A stretch of DNA of 64,000 bases from Carya illinoinensis (lineage: Eukaryota > Streptophyta > Magnoliopsida > Fagales > Juglandaceae). Within the stretch, counting starts at the first letter, position 1. Each line of letters begins with the position of its first letter. The notes beneath the pieces are model-generated. The model was given only the letters and a program-made list of their open reading frames with translations. It searched no databases and was not told the DNA's origin. The position numbers and the translations under genes were made by a program. Below are positions 48,834 to 60,963 of this stretch, piece after piece. The stretch is from NCBI RefSeq assembly GCF_018687715.1, contig NC_056755.1, positions 11,281,501 through 11,345,500 of the forward strand, in the 5' to 3' direction.

Positions 48834-50237
48834 GTGTTAGGAGTTTGTTTTAAAGATATTGAAATAAACATGTTGTAGTTAAACATTATTACTTTTGATG
48901 TTGGAATGATCATAAAGGAATTCAAGGTTGCCTCTTATATATGAACTTGATATGATCATATTTGTTTCGAATAAAATTTGGTGCTTTGGAAGGAGATAAT
49001 CGACATTGACAAGTATTCTTATGGTAGATACACTATCTTGGTGATGTCTACCAAGATTTCCATTTTGTATTGTATACTTGTAATGCATAATGCGTGATCC
49101 ATTAATCATTAATGGCGGTGACCCAATGATTTTAATTAGTTGTTTGCATATATTAAGTTTTGAGTTTGTATCAAACTATAAACTCACTTTATACTATTAG
49201 TATTACCTATACAAAGATTCATTAATTAAATTATATGGTGAAGATGGAGTTTAAGTTATATATGGCTCAAATTTGACTTAAGGGAATGTCTACAACTTTC
49301 CGTCGTCTAGGTTCCTTCTATTTGATTCTTAACAGATACTTTTATGCAAGTATTAAAACTTCTCACAATGCATACCATGTATTTGAACAAGCATAATTCA
49401 ATTCATAGTTAACATTACGATAACAATTTCAAGTTAATTTTCACTTTGTTTAATTATGAACTAATAAATCTTCAAGAATAAAGCTCATTTTCAATTATTA
49501 TTTTTTTTTTTTTGAAATGCTCGCATCCTTCAAGGAATTAATCAAAAGATTGAACGAATTGGTTGAAAGAATTAATCAAAAGTTGTGAACTAATTGTAAA
49601 CCTTATCTATATCTTTCACTTTATTTTTATAAAAATAAAAAATAAAAAAAAATGATTAAAACGCACAAAGTTATTGTAATGCAAATGGTGAAAAATAAAC
49701 CCATCACATTGGTTTGCAAGTTGGAAGGTTCAAACCAGTCAAAACACGTGGCAACCATATGTCATGTGTTTGGTAAGTTAATAATTATGTAGTCCAGCTA
49801 GCTTACAATTGCAATCGGATTTACAATGAAGTTTCAGAGCTATATATATATAATTTATATATTCACTTGCAACTTCCCTGGCTGGTATGTAAGTCGATTT
49901 GATTTGCTTTAAGACTAATATTTCTACGAAATGTCGCTAGCTAATGATGTTTAACTGATGTTCTCAATTGCTAATAAATATAATATAAAGGAAACTAGCC
50001 CATTTCAAAACCACCAGATCATGATCTCATAATTAAGCTGGCTAGCTATTAGAGATTGGCTCCAACATATATATTGAAAGTTAATTTAATTCATTTACTA
50101 AATGCACTGAGCATCCACGTTATGACTTTTGATTTTCATTTGCGGATCAAAAAACTCAAACCCAGTGCCAAACGGCGTCGTTTTGGCATTGGATTATTAC
50201 CCCAAATTCCTAATTCTCCCCCTCCCCCCAATTTCTC

Positions 50238-50242
<5 letters not shown>

Positions 50243-50276
<34 letters not shown>
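50243..50276. repeat. (CT)n microsatellite
   Basis: 17 uninterrupted CT units. Confidence 0.95.
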
Positions 50277-50278
<2 letters not shown>

Positions 50279-51324
50279 CAATCTTCCAGAAACTCTAGCC
50301 TCCCTCCCTCAGTCTGTCATCGCTGTCATTCACATCATCTCCAACTCGCCTTCATCTCGTCATCCTCAAAAACACTATAAATCAAGGTTAGTTTTTTATT
50401 AACTCTTCTTCCATTTCAGTTCTTTAGTTTATGGTGTGGTTTGTTTAGTGTGTGTGATTTGTTTGGTGCAGTTTCTGATTTTGGGTGTGATTTGTTTTAG
50501 GTTTTTGATTTTAGGTGTGATTTATACAAATTTTGCTCCTATTTTATTCATGTCTACAACTGATTTTAGGTTTAGACATACTGTGAAGAGTATATGAGGT
50601 TCAGTGGAATGTGGAATATTATATGAGGCAGAGAGCCTCTTGATGCATGCTTAATGAAGATATTTTAATGCAGAAAATAAAAAAGTTATTTATTTATTTA
50701 TTTGGTAGGTTAGTTGAATTAATGAGTCCAACTGCGGAATTGAATAACAGGAATCAAAGAAAAAGATGTCATAAAACACTGAGATATCTACCTAGCTGGG
50801 CGATGCCTATCAATGATACTTTCCTCCTTGATATTAATTTGCTTCCATGGCATGCAGTGGAATCAAAGAAAAAGACTTGAGGATTGTACATAAAAAGTCT
50901 TAGAGATAGAAGATACCACATATAGATTTTAATATAAATAATTTGCAATTATTTAATATAAACCAATGAATACAGACCCAAGATTTTTAGAAGAAATCAA
51001 ATGATCATATCTCTGTATATTTTATCGATTCATTTCTTAATTTCTCATACGAAAATAATGGTAGTAGGAAAGCTAGCTCTTTATTGGATGTTTTAAGATT
51101 TAACCTAGGCATGCATCACATAGCTAGCTAGACATGACCTGCTTGTTATTTTTTATGGATAAACAATAAATCATGGATTCATAATTCTTGAGTTAGTTTC
51201 ACTCTAGGCTAGAGAATTATCTTCTTTCTACGCAGATTGAACCAATTTCAGAATCTAATCATATTTTAACATGTTTGATCCTGTTTTCTGTGCTAATATA
51301 ATTTATTATCACTACATTACCCAT

Positions 51325-51369
51325 TTGTAATATGGGCATGATGGATTGAAGATCATGCCCATATTACAA
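51325..51369. repeat. Perfect 18-bp inverted repeat with 9-base loop
   Basis: TTGTAATATGGGCATGAT (51325-51342) pairs without mismatch with ATCATGCCCATATTACAA (51352-51369). No gene is near, and no terminator role is expected in a plant nuclear genome. Confidence 0.9.
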
Positions 51370-51869
51370 CAACATCATCAGCTTCAAGGAGATGTAATCT
51401 TATTAGTAGTAAATTGGCTAATTAATGCTATGCAATTAAAACCTCTAAAGATTATTGACTTTCTCTCCATACAAATTGTGTTGGATCTCTCTCAATCAGA
51501 TTACTCAAAATTGCTACTTGCCAGATTTATTTTGTAATTCATATCTTTTAGTTTTGTATTTTGTATTAATGTAATGTAATGTGTAAATAATAAAATAATA
51601 TAATATGTAGTGGATTGCATGCATTTTATTTTTTCATTTTTATATATTTTTATTATTCTGGAAAATGTTAGTTTGTATTATGCTTTTTAATGAGTTAATT
51701 TTTTTTTTTTATACAATATATGGCTTTTATGAAAATTATGATTTTCAACACTTTTTTTTAATATTTGAAAATATAGGAGAATCATGCTTCTCAACATTTT
51801 CATATAAATATAGACTTTTATTATTAAAAAAAAAAGTATGTTTATGAAAGTTGAGTTTTACCCAAAAAA

Positions 51870-52022
51870 AAAAAAAAAATCTGGGTACAACCCGGTACCC
51901 GGATTTCCGGGTTCCTAAAACCCGGATTCACCCGGGTACCGGCCCAGGTCGTAACCCCACTCGGGTTTTAAACCTGAGTTTTAAACCGGGTATACCCGGA
52001 TACCCGGGTAAACAACCCTAAT
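51870..52022. mobile_element. CCGGGT-rich terminus of a hAT-like element
   Basis: Dense repeats of acccgg and cccgggta, an A-run on the left, and the right end gggtaaacaaccctaa. On the reverse strand this starts TTAGGGTTGTTTACCCGGG, the same plan as the hAT end at 59306 (TAGGAGTGTGCATCCGG followed by CCGGAT repeats and a T-run). The other end was not found. Confidence 0.45.
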
Positions 52023-52469
52023 CTTTTGTTAGTCTTCAAAACTTCGAGCATATATACGAATTTGTTTTAAAATTATTTGTAGAAAAAGGTATTAATTTTT
52101 GGAATATTTATATACTTCTGTAAATGAAAAAATATATATATATATTAAAAAGGAAAAGGACAAAAAAGTAGTCTAAGTAGTCCCAATCTTATTTTTCATT
52201 TTTTCTAGCCCAATACGTATACAACACAGAAATCTTATCGGTAAGAATTGGTAGGCAACATTATCAATGTCCTATATATAGAAGACGGGTGCTGCTTGAC
52301 ATTGAAAGATCACAACGTTAAACAAGATGACACTCATATATAAAAGACTTATCTCCTTGATGCATTGTTTAATTTAGACCTCACATGGATTCATGTCAAC
52401 TATCATAATTGATAATCATCCACACGTTGTATTATATATATATATATATATTAATTATGTGCTCACGTA

Positions 52470-52840
52470 AAATACTAGAGGCTAGGTAATAATATTGATG
52501 TGTAAGCTATGACAAAATTAAAAAACAAAATATAATTAACATGGCTTAAAAAATGAAATTATATGAGCATCATGAAACATCATTCATCCGCGTTGTTGGC
52601 TAAGAAGGATATCAACAATTGATAGGACATGTAGCCTTCATAAAAATGGCTTATGATACAGAGGAAATATTTGTGTAAAGTAAAAACCTTTTTTTTTTCT
52701 TTTTTTTTTTTTTTTCTTTTTTTAACTTTTTTGAGGATTTCAAACTCTTAGGTGATGTTTTTATAAGATATTGAATGATGTACAATTAACAAGGAGGGTG
52801 TTAACCCACGGTACTTTTCTTTTAGGGACTCCAAACGTAC
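52470..52840. repeat. Segmental duplication copy 2 (kinase 3' flank)
   Basis: It aligns with 35690-36035 and partly with 58810-59071: ggtaataatattgatgtgta, aaaatataattaacatggct, gacatgtagcc, aaaaatggctta, a T-rich run, gatgtttttataaga and cttttagggactccaaac. It ends abruptly about 140 bp before the EF-hand array. Confidence 0.75.
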
Positions 52841-53792
52841 AACAAAAAATAAATAAATTATTCTTAAATATAAAATGTAAGTAGATAGTAAACTCAAGTG
52901 GTGTTTGAATAAAATTAGATCATGCATCCAGCACTCCTAAAGTCTAACCACCTTATAAGAATTTAATTTTTTTACCTGCACACCCAAAAGTATGCAGAAA
53001 ACATGCTTAATTCAGTGCTTGTGCTGATTTTTCAAGTCAATGGACATCTTTTTCACATATGTCCACAGCCTTCTTAATTAATCAGTGCGCGACATTTCAA
53101 ATTTAATGACTTGACCATCAACGTCATGACGTCTCTTTACTTTTCATCCATAGAAAAAAAAATTATATTTTTCTTTTAAACAAGAGCCAAAGCATTCACA
53201 ATTCTTTTTTTCTATGCAATATATACACAATAATGCAGAAATTTGTTTGATGTAATTGCAAATGGTAGACATATTGTAGTACTTCAAGTTAATTGTAGAT
53301 ATTATAGTAATCGACCATCCATCATCCATTGTCAATTTTCTACTCTTCTGTCGTTAATAGTCTTCCTAGAAGTCACCGATTTTTACTTTGGGGTGGGGGG
53401 GTTTGGAATGTTGTTTCTAATAAGAATAATAATAAAGAGCTGTAGGATGAAAAATAATATGGCGTCTTTGAAAATTAAAGTATTAAAGGATTTATAAATA
53501 AAAAATAAATAAATAAATTGTCATTTTCCTTTTTACTCACTCAACCGCCTAAATGAGCGTCCACCGCAGGTTGTCAAGCTATTGACACCCAACCACATAG
53601 GCCAACCGTCTTGCTGAAGATTTTCCATTTTTGCAACCTTCTTGAACCCATTATTTTCGATCTTCCTCTTTGAGTTTGTTTCACCACCCCAAGTTTATAT
53701 CATCTTCTTTCTTCTTTTTTGGTTTCACTACTCCCTTATCTTTTGTTCTTCAATCAGGTTATATTACCAATCCCAGATATTTAGTGATCGTC

Positions 53793-53927
53793 ATGGATTC
53801 CTCAGAACTTCGACGCATTTTTCAAATGTTTGACCGCAATGACGACGGACGGATCACAAAGAAGGAGCTGAAAGACTTGTTAGAGAACTTGGGCATCCAA
53901 AAGTACGTAGAAAACATGCTTAATTGA
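53793..53927 (+). CDS. EF-hand micro-ORF, array copy 1
   Basis: 44 codons: residues 1-35 resemble the first EF-hand of CML7-type calmodulin-like proteins ([10 protein letters not shown] helix, loop [12 protein letters not shown]), then a foreign tail QKYVENMLN. Loop position 4 is Asp instead of Gly, but the calcium ligands at 1, 3, 5 and 12 are present. Normal CMLs have about 150 residues and four EF-hands, so this is a fragment. A longer in-frame upstream start exists at 53670. Expression is unknown. Confidence 0.5.
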   Translation: MDSSELRRIFQMFDRNDDGRITKKELKDLLENLGIQKYVENMLN

Positions 53928-54702
53928 GTGCTTGTGCTGATTTTTCAAGTCAATGGACATCTTCTTCACGTATGTCCATAGCCTCCTTAATTGATCAGTG
54001 CGCGACATTTTAACTTTAATGACTTGACCATCAACATCATGACGTCTCTTTACTCTTCGTCCATAGAAAAAAAAATTATATTTTTCTTTTAAACAAGAGC
54101 CAAAGCATTCACAATCCTCTTTTTCTATGCAATATATACATAATAATGCAGAAATTTGATTGATGTAATCGCAAATGGTAGACATATTGTAGTAATTCAA
54201 GTTAATTGTAGATATCATAGTAATCAACCATCCATAATTCATTGTCAATTTTCTACTCTTCTGTCGTTAACAGTCTTCCTAAAAGTCACCGATTTTTACT
54301 TTGGGGTGGGGGGGTTTGGAATGTTGTTTCTAATAATAATAATAATAAAGAGCTGTAGGGTGAAAAATAATTTGGCATTTTTGAAAATTAAAATATTAAA
54401 GGATTTATAAAAAAAATAAATAAATAAATTGTCATTTTACTTTTACTCACTCAACCGCCTAAATAAGCATCCACCGCAGGTTGTCAAGCTATTGACACCC
54501 AACCACATAGGTCAACCGTCTTGCTGAGGATTTTCCATTTTTGCAACCTTCTTGAACCCATTATTTTCGATCTTCCTCTCTGAGTTTGTTTCACCACCCC
54601 AAGTTTATATCATCTTCTTTCTTCTTTTTTCGTTTCACTACTCCCTTATTTTTTGTTCTTCAATCAGGTTATATTACCAATCCTGGATATTTAGTGATCG
54701 TC

Positions 54703-54834
54703 ATGGATCCCTCAGAACTTCGACGCATTTTTCAAATGTTTGACCGCAATGGCGACGGACGGATCACAAAGGAGCTGAAAGACTCGTTAGAGAACTCAGG
54801 CATGCAAAAGTACGTAGAAAACATGCTTAATTGA
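54703..54834 (+). CDS. EF-hand micro-ORF, array copy 2, loop shortened
   Basis: 43 codons. A three-base deletion removes one Lys from the loop ([12 protein letters not shown]), which moves the final Glu ligand from position 12 to 11, so calcium binding is probably weakened. L-to-S and I-to-M changes follow in the second helix. Same foreign tail as copy 1. Confidence 0.45.
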   Translation: MDPSELRRIFQMFDRNGDGRITKELKDSLENSGMQKYVENMLN

Positions 54835-55613
54835 GTGCTTGTGCTGATTTTTCAAGTCAATGGACATCTTCTTCACGTATGTCCATAGCCTCCTTAATTG
54901 ATCAGTGCGCGACATTTTAACTTTAATGACTTGACCATCAACATCATGACGTCTCTTTACTTGTCGTCCTTAGAAAAAAAAAATTATATTTTTCTTTTAA
55001 ACAAGAGCCAAAGCATTCACAATCCTCTTTTTCTATGCAATATATACACAATAATGCAGAAATTTGATTGATATAATTGCAAATGGTAGACATATTGTAG
55101 TAATTCAAGTTAGTTGTAGATATTATAGTAATCGACCATCCATCATCCATTGTCAATTTTCTACTCTTGTGCCGTTAACAGTCTTCCTAGAAGTCACCGA
55201 TTTTTACTTTGGGGTGGGGGGGTTTGGAATGTTGTTTCTAATAATAATAATAATAAAGAGCTGTAGGATGAAAGATAATATGGCGTCTTTGAAAATTAAA
55301 GTATTAAAGGATTTATAAAAAATAAATAAATAAATAAATTGTCATTTTCCTTTTTACTCACTCAACTGCCTAAATGAGCGTCCACCGCAGGTTGTCAAGC
55401 TATTGACACCCAACCACATAGGCCAACCGTCTTGCTGAGGATTTTCCATTTTTGCAACCTTCTTGAACCCATTATTTTCGATCTTCCTCTCTGAGTTTGT
55501 TTCACCATCCCAAGTTTATATCATCTTCTTTCTTCTTTTTTCGTTTCACTACTCCCTTATCTTTTGTTCTTCAATCAGGTTATATTACCAATCCCAGATA
55601 TTTAGTGATCGTC

Positions 55614-55748
55614 ATGGATCCCTCAGAACTTCGACGTATTTTTCAAATGTTTGACCGCAATGGTGACGGACGGATCACGAAGAAGGAGCTGAAAGACTCG
55701 TTAGAGAACTTGGGCATCCAAAAGTACGTAGAAAACATGCTTAATTGA
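55614..55748 (+). CDS. EF-hand micro-ORF, array copy 3, canonical loop
   Basis: 44 codons, [13 protein letters not shown], loop [12 protein letters not shown] fully canonical (D1, N3, D5, G6, I8, E12), helix [10 protein letters not shown], then QKYVENMLN and TGA. It encodes the same protein as copy 5. In frame with an upstream ATG at 55497. Confidence 0.5.
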   Translation: MDPSELRRIFQMFDRNGDGRITKKELKDSLENLGIQKYVENMLN

Positions 55749-56530
55749 GTGCTTGTGCTGATTTTTCAAGTCAATGGACATCTTCTTCACGTATGTCCAT
55801 AGCCTCCTTAATTGATCAGTGCGCGACATTTAAACTTTAATGACTTGACCATCAACATCATGATGTCTCTTTACTTTTCATCCGTAGGAAAAAAAAATTA
55901 TATTTTTCTTTTAAACAAGAGCCAAAGCATTCACAATCCTCTTTTTCTATGCAATATATACACAATAATGCAGAAATTTGATTGATGTAATCGCAAATGG
56001 TAGACATATTGTAGTAATTCAAGTTAATTGTAGATATTATAGTAATCGACCATCCATCATCCATTGTCAATTTTCTACTCTTATGTCGTTAACAGTCTTC
56101 CTAGAAGTCACCGATTTTTACTTTGGGGTGGGGGCGTTTGGAATGTTGTTTCTAATAATAATAATAATAATAAAGAGCTGTAGGGTGAAAAATAATATGG
56201 CGTTTTTGAAAATTAAAATATTAAAGGATTTATAAAAAATAAATAAATAAATAAATTGTCATTTTCCTTTTTACTCACTCAACTGCCTAAATGAGCATCC
56301 ACCGCAGGTTGTCAAGCTATTGACACCCAACCACATAGGCCAACTGTCTTGCTGAGGATTTTCCATTTTTGCAACTTTCTTGAACCCATTATTTTCGATC
56401 TTCCTCTCTGAGTTTGTTTCACCACCCCAAGTTTATATCATCTTCTTTCTTCTTTTTTGGTTTCACTACTCCCTTATCTTTTGTTCTTCAATCAGGTTAT
56501 ATTACCAATCCCAGATATTTAGTGATCATC

Positions 56531-56665
56531 ATGGATCTCTCAGAACTTCGACGCATTTTTCAAATGTTTGACCGCAATGGCGACAGACGGATCACGAAGA
56601 AGGAGCTGAAAGACTCGTTAGAGAACTTGGGCATCCAAAAGTACGTAGAAAACATGCTTGATTAA
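56531..56665 (+). CDS. EF-hand micro-ORF, array copy 4, Gly6 lost
   Basis: 44 codons. P3L, the invariant loop glycine replaced by Arg ([12 protein letters not shown]), and the last residue N to D, ending with TAA in place of TGA. Loss of Gly6 should distort the calcium loop. Confidence 0.45.
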   Translation: MDLSELRRIFQMFDRNGDRRITKKELKDSLENLGIQKYVENMLD

Positions 56666-57429
56666 GTGCTTGTGCTGATTTTTCAAGTCAATGGACATCT
56701 TCTTCACGTATGTCCATAGCCTCCTTAATTGATCAGTGTGCGACATTTTAACTTTAATGACTTGACCATCAACATCATGACGTCTCTTTACTCTTCGTCC
56801 ATAGAAAAAAAAAATATTTTTCTTTTAAACAAGAGCCAAAGCATTCACAATCCTCTTTTTCTATGCAATATATACACAATAATGAAGAAATTTGATTGAT
56901 GTAATCGCAAATGGTAGACATATTGTAATAATTCAAGTTAATTGTAGATATTATAGTAATCGACCATCTTTCATCCATTGTCAATTTTCTACTCTTCTGC
57001 CGTTAACAGTTTTTCTAGAAGTCACCGATTTTTACTTTGGGGTGGGGGGGTTTGGAATGTTGTTTCTAATAATAATAATAATAAAGAGCTGTAGGGTGAA
57101 AAATAATATGGCGTTTTTGAAAATTAAAATATTAAAAGATTTATAAATAAATAAATTGTCATTTTCCTTTTTACTCACTCAACCATCTAAATGAGCATCC
57201 ACCGCAGGTTGTCAAGCTATTGACACCCAACCACATAGGCCAACCGTCTTGCTGAGGATTTTCCATTTTTGCAACCTTCTTGAACCCATTATTTTCGATC
57301 TTCCTTTCTGAGTTTGTTTCACCACCCCAAGTTTATATCATCTTCTTTCTTCTTTTTTGGTTTCACTACTCCCTATCTTTTGTTCTTCAATCAGGTTATA
57401 TTACTAATCCCAGATATTTAGTGATCGTC

Positions 57430-57564
57430 ATGGATCCCTCAGAACTTCGACGTATTTTTCAAATGTTTGATCGCAATGGTGACGGACGGATCACGAAGAA
57501 GGAGCTGAAAGACTCGTTAGAGAACTTGGGCATCCAAAAGTACGTAGAAAACATGCTTAATTGA
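57430..57564 (+). CDS. EF-hand micro-ORF, array copy 5, canonical loop
   Basis: 44 codons encoding the same peptide as copy 3. A one-base deletion upstream (near 57373) joins it in frame to an ATG at 57280, giving a possible 94-codon form with a hydrophobic N-terminus. The array ends about 300 bp downstream. Confidence 0.5.
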   Translation: MDPSELRRIFQMFDRNGDGRITKKELKDSLENLGIQKYVENMLN

Positions 57565-57869
57565 GTGCTTGTGCTGATTTTTCAAGTCAATGGACATCTT
57601 CTTCACGTATGTCCATAGCCTCCTTAATTGATCAGTGCGCGACATTTTAACTTTAATGATTTGACCATCAACCTCATGACGTCTCTTTACTTTTCGTCCA
57701 TAGAAAAAAAAATTTATATTTTTCTTTTAAACAAGAGCCAAAGCATTCACAATCCTCTTTTTCTATGCAATATATACACAATAATGCAGAAATTTGATTG
57801 ATGTAATTGCAAATGGTAGACATCTTGTAGTGATTCAAGTTAATTGTAGATATTATAGTAATCGACCAT

Positions 57870-58264
57870 GATATATTTTATAAGTTCACCACCGTTTTAT
57901 TTTATAAGGAATGTTACTTTCTTTATTTCATCCCATATATTGAGTAAATCTTAATATTTCTTCACTACTTTATATAAACATTCTCGTTTCTTTCTTTTCA
58001 AAAATCATCTTCTTTCTTCTTTTCCAATTTATCTTACTTTCAAACTATTACATGTTTTAAAAAATTCATCTTTTTATAGCAATTATTTTACCTTTTGTTT
58101 TAAATTGTACTTTCTTGGTTGGACGTACAAAGGATTGAAGGGAAGAAGAGAGGTGCTTTGGAGTGATTGAAAAGTAATAAATATTTGGATGAGATAATGG
58201 AGAATAAAACCAAGAGTATTACAAATATTTTTAATGAAAGTTATTTCATTCATATTTTTTGAAA
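57870..58264. other. Spacer between the EF-hand array and duplicated kinase flank
   Basis: AT-rich; no gene and no further EF-hand coding sequence was seen. Confidence 0.5.
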
Positions 58265-59071
58265 AAATTATTCCTAAAAGAATTAAGGTCGGCATCTATC
58301 AAATATAGGTTTAAATATAAAAAAATTAATCAAGTCTATTTAAATAATTGAAAGATATAACAATGACTAATGGGTTGATAATTTTAGTAATCTCGTTAAT
58401 AAAGTATTAAGTAACTAAGCCTATCAAGTTTCTTTAGTAGTGAAGCACATGTTTTGGGGGGTGGGCCGAGAGGGAGAGAGAGAAGGATAGGCTTTGATGT
58501 TTTTGCACTCTTTAGGGGATGGGCTTTTAATTACTCTTTGGGCTGTGAGACATATTGATATAGGTCTAGGTTAGTGATGGGCATTCATCAATTCGTAGGG
58601 TATGACCATAAACTCATATCTCTTACCAACTCAAAATAAAAATTCAAAAGAATTGTGTGCAGATAAATGTTTTGGAAAAGGAAATGACAAGATTCTAGTT
58701 TTTGTTCAACTTCTACAGAATGTGTGCAAAAAGCTTTATAATCTTCTAGAAATTGATAGTTATAAAATGAATTTTTTTGGCAATAAGTATGCGTGTGTGT
58801 TAGATATACTAGAGGTAATAACGTTCATGCGTAGAGTACAAAACATAAAATATGATTAAAGAATGTAATTATATGCACATTATGAAACATTCATAAGTTG
58901 TAGTACGAATTAATAGGGCATTAGCCTTCTAAAAAATGCCTTAATCTTTTTTTTTTTTTCTTTTTCAAAAATTATCCAGAGGAGCTTGTACAAAGTTAAG
59001 GGGGGGTTTCAAACTGCTGGGTGTTGTTTTTATAATGTTATAAAGGGCACTACAGTGTTACCCCTAAGGCT
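58265..59071. repeat. Segmental duplication copy 3 (kinase 3' flank)
   Basis: It aligns with 35160-36040: aattaaggtcggcatctatc, gcacatgttttggggggt, ataggctttgatg and ggtctaggttagtgatgggc. It runs directly into a kinase relic, just as the 35-36 kb copy runs into gene A. Confidence 0.78.
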
Positions 59072-59305
59072 TACGAGGTATTTGTAAACTTTCAATGCCT
59101 CCTTCAAGCATTTTTACGACTTTATTCATTGAATGGCGATCATTTGGATTCATCTGTATACACCATAATGCAACTGTAATAATCTCTTTGGCTATTTTCA
59201 TTTCCACTTCCATGGCATATTCTATTTTTATACTATTTTCATCTTGCACTTCTAGATAATCAAAACCACAAGCTACTAGGCCTAGAGCTATGTCATCATG
59301 CATCT
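59072..59305 (-). pseudogene. Receptor-kinase relic with an internal deletion
   Basis: Minus-strand reading gives VQDENSIKIEYAMEVEMKIAK, then ALWCIQMNPNDRHSMNKVV and [15 protein letters not shown], very close to the end of the gene A kinase. Upstream of this the sequence jumps at about 59247 to a stretch matching 37650-37705 (accacaagct.ctaggcctag, catcatgcatct). The middle of the kinase domain is therefore missing. The relic is cut at 59305 by the hAT element. Confidence 0.85.
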
Positions 59306-60963
59306 TAGGAGTGTGCATCCGGATCCGGATCCGGATATCCGGCCATAACCGGATCCGGATCCGTGTTTCAAAATCCGGGCGGTTATCCGCCCGGATTGAA
59401 TCCGGACTCAATCCGGGCGGATAACCGGATTCAATCCGGATACCCGGATTGTAACCGGATATCCGGAATTTTTTTTTTTTTGGCTTTGATCCCGGATATC
59501 CGGGTTATACCCGGGTTCAATCCGGGTTTTGAAAAAAAAAAAAAAAAAATTCTATAAAAATCTTTATAACTTTAAAAAGAATTATAACACTTTTTTTTTT
59601 AAAAAAAAAAAATATGATCTCATATCTAAATTGCCCAGATTTTTTTAAAAAAATAATCAAAACACTTTAAAAGAATTTTCTAAAAAAATTAATCGAACAA
59701 AAAAAAAAAATACAAACTAGATAATATTGTTATTACATAATTTACATCACAATGCAAAACATAAATTTACAAAGAATAAAATAAATAATAATACATAAAA
59801 ACTCCAAATATTGAATCTTGAATCTTGAATTTGGGGGAAAAGCTCCAAATATCATAAAAGCTCCATCAATGTCCCTACTGAGCATTCAGCTAATTAAAAT
59901 CTTCCAAATATCCATCAAGCTCCATCAATTGCTGCGATACATGACTTTGTCAAGGGCTTAAGCACAGAATTATATGTCATTTCTTTGTTTGAAACTCTAA
60001 ATATATATGTTGAAATCCAACCAACTGTTAGGCCCAAAACCAGTACCAGCTGAACTACATTCCCCGCTTGCAGAGGATCAACTCCTATAAACTACACATG
60101 AAATCATGACTTTTGTGATGGGCAGTATTAATTCTACTACTAAAAATTCCAACTAAGCTTCAAATGCAAGGATGTGGCATGCTTCTTAAACACTAGATGA
60201 AGCAACAAGGTAGATGAAATAGTACCACCTTTGAACTGACATAAGTATATTAAATATTGGCAAGTTTGAAGTCTCTATTTCCAGCAAACATTTGTAAGTG
60301 GAAAAAAGGCAAATTAAAAACAGGAAAGAGGTCGAATCCCTCCATCAGAAAGTGTAAAACAAAAAGAAATAGACATATCAAGTGTACCAAAAAGTTTAAA
60401 TGATTACATAAGAGAGGCTAATACCTCCAATCCAGTTTTCAAGCCAATGCCTAGGACAATAACTCCAAGTCCAATTAGTAAAACATCCTTCCTTGTGTAA
60501 CCAAATGATGCCTGCTCTAGAAACAAGAAGAAGTTACTGAAATGCCTTCTATTTACTTTTTCTCTTATTGGACTGCTATGAGTCTAACAGTAGTATCCAA
60601 ATTAATGAATTCTAAAGAAACCTTACTTTCACCCAAATTAACAATGCCCTCTTGTTGCTTCTTTATTTTCTAAGTGGAAGCACAATAAACACTGCATATG
60701 TAGGAAAATGCAGTGTACATGATCAGTCAACTTATATAAATTAAAATCCCGCAAGAAAAAAAAGTATACAAAGTAAAGTCTCATACCATGATTAAATATG
60801 CAGTGTATGCAAAGAAGCTCCAAAGTTCACACCATCAATAACAAAAAATTAAGTTGCTGAAGTTGAAGGAAGAGGGTTACCTTAAGAAGAAAAAAATTTA
60901 GAGGTTAAGTTAAATGGATAAACTAGCAATAAAAAATCAAAATTAACAAATAAAAGCATTTAC

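Larger units (their letters stand above)
48834..52469. other. Intergenic DNA with small repeats
   Basis: No gene was recognised. It contains a (CT)n run at 50243-50276 next to a more GC-rich stretch (50150-50390) that looks like an old leader sequence, a strong hairpin at 51325-51369, and a CCGGGT-rich hAT-like terminus at 51870-52022. The open frame at 50647-50880 shows no known domain. Confidence 0.5.
52982..57869 (+). repeat. Tandem array of ~910-bp units carrying a truncated CML7-type EF-hand ORF
   Basis: The ORF starts at 53793, 54703, 55614, 56531 and 57430 give spacings of 910, 911, 917 and 899 bp. A sixth, partial unit at 52982-53530 lacks the coding part, and the last one stops at 57869, where homology ends in accat. 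Each unit has the truncated EF-hand ORF, then about 550 bp of non-coding DNA with a TATA-like gcaatatatac and a G-rich ggggtgggg run, then a leader with ccaccgcaggttgtcaagct, ttgcaaccttcttgaaccca and caatcaggttatattacc. Copies look about 95 percent alike. No downstream CML exon exists in the window, so the parent gene must be elsewhere. Confidence 0.93.

Noticed and set aside
50647..50880. 77-codon frame with mixed composition
   Set aside because: No recognisable domain, no neighbouring exons found; not enough to call a gene.
52982..57869. CRISPR-like or satellite interpretation of the repeat array
   Set aside because: Units are ~910 bp with coding content and vary in length; this is not a CRISPR array, which is not expected in a plant nucleus, and the unit is too long and gene-derived for a usual centromeric satellite.
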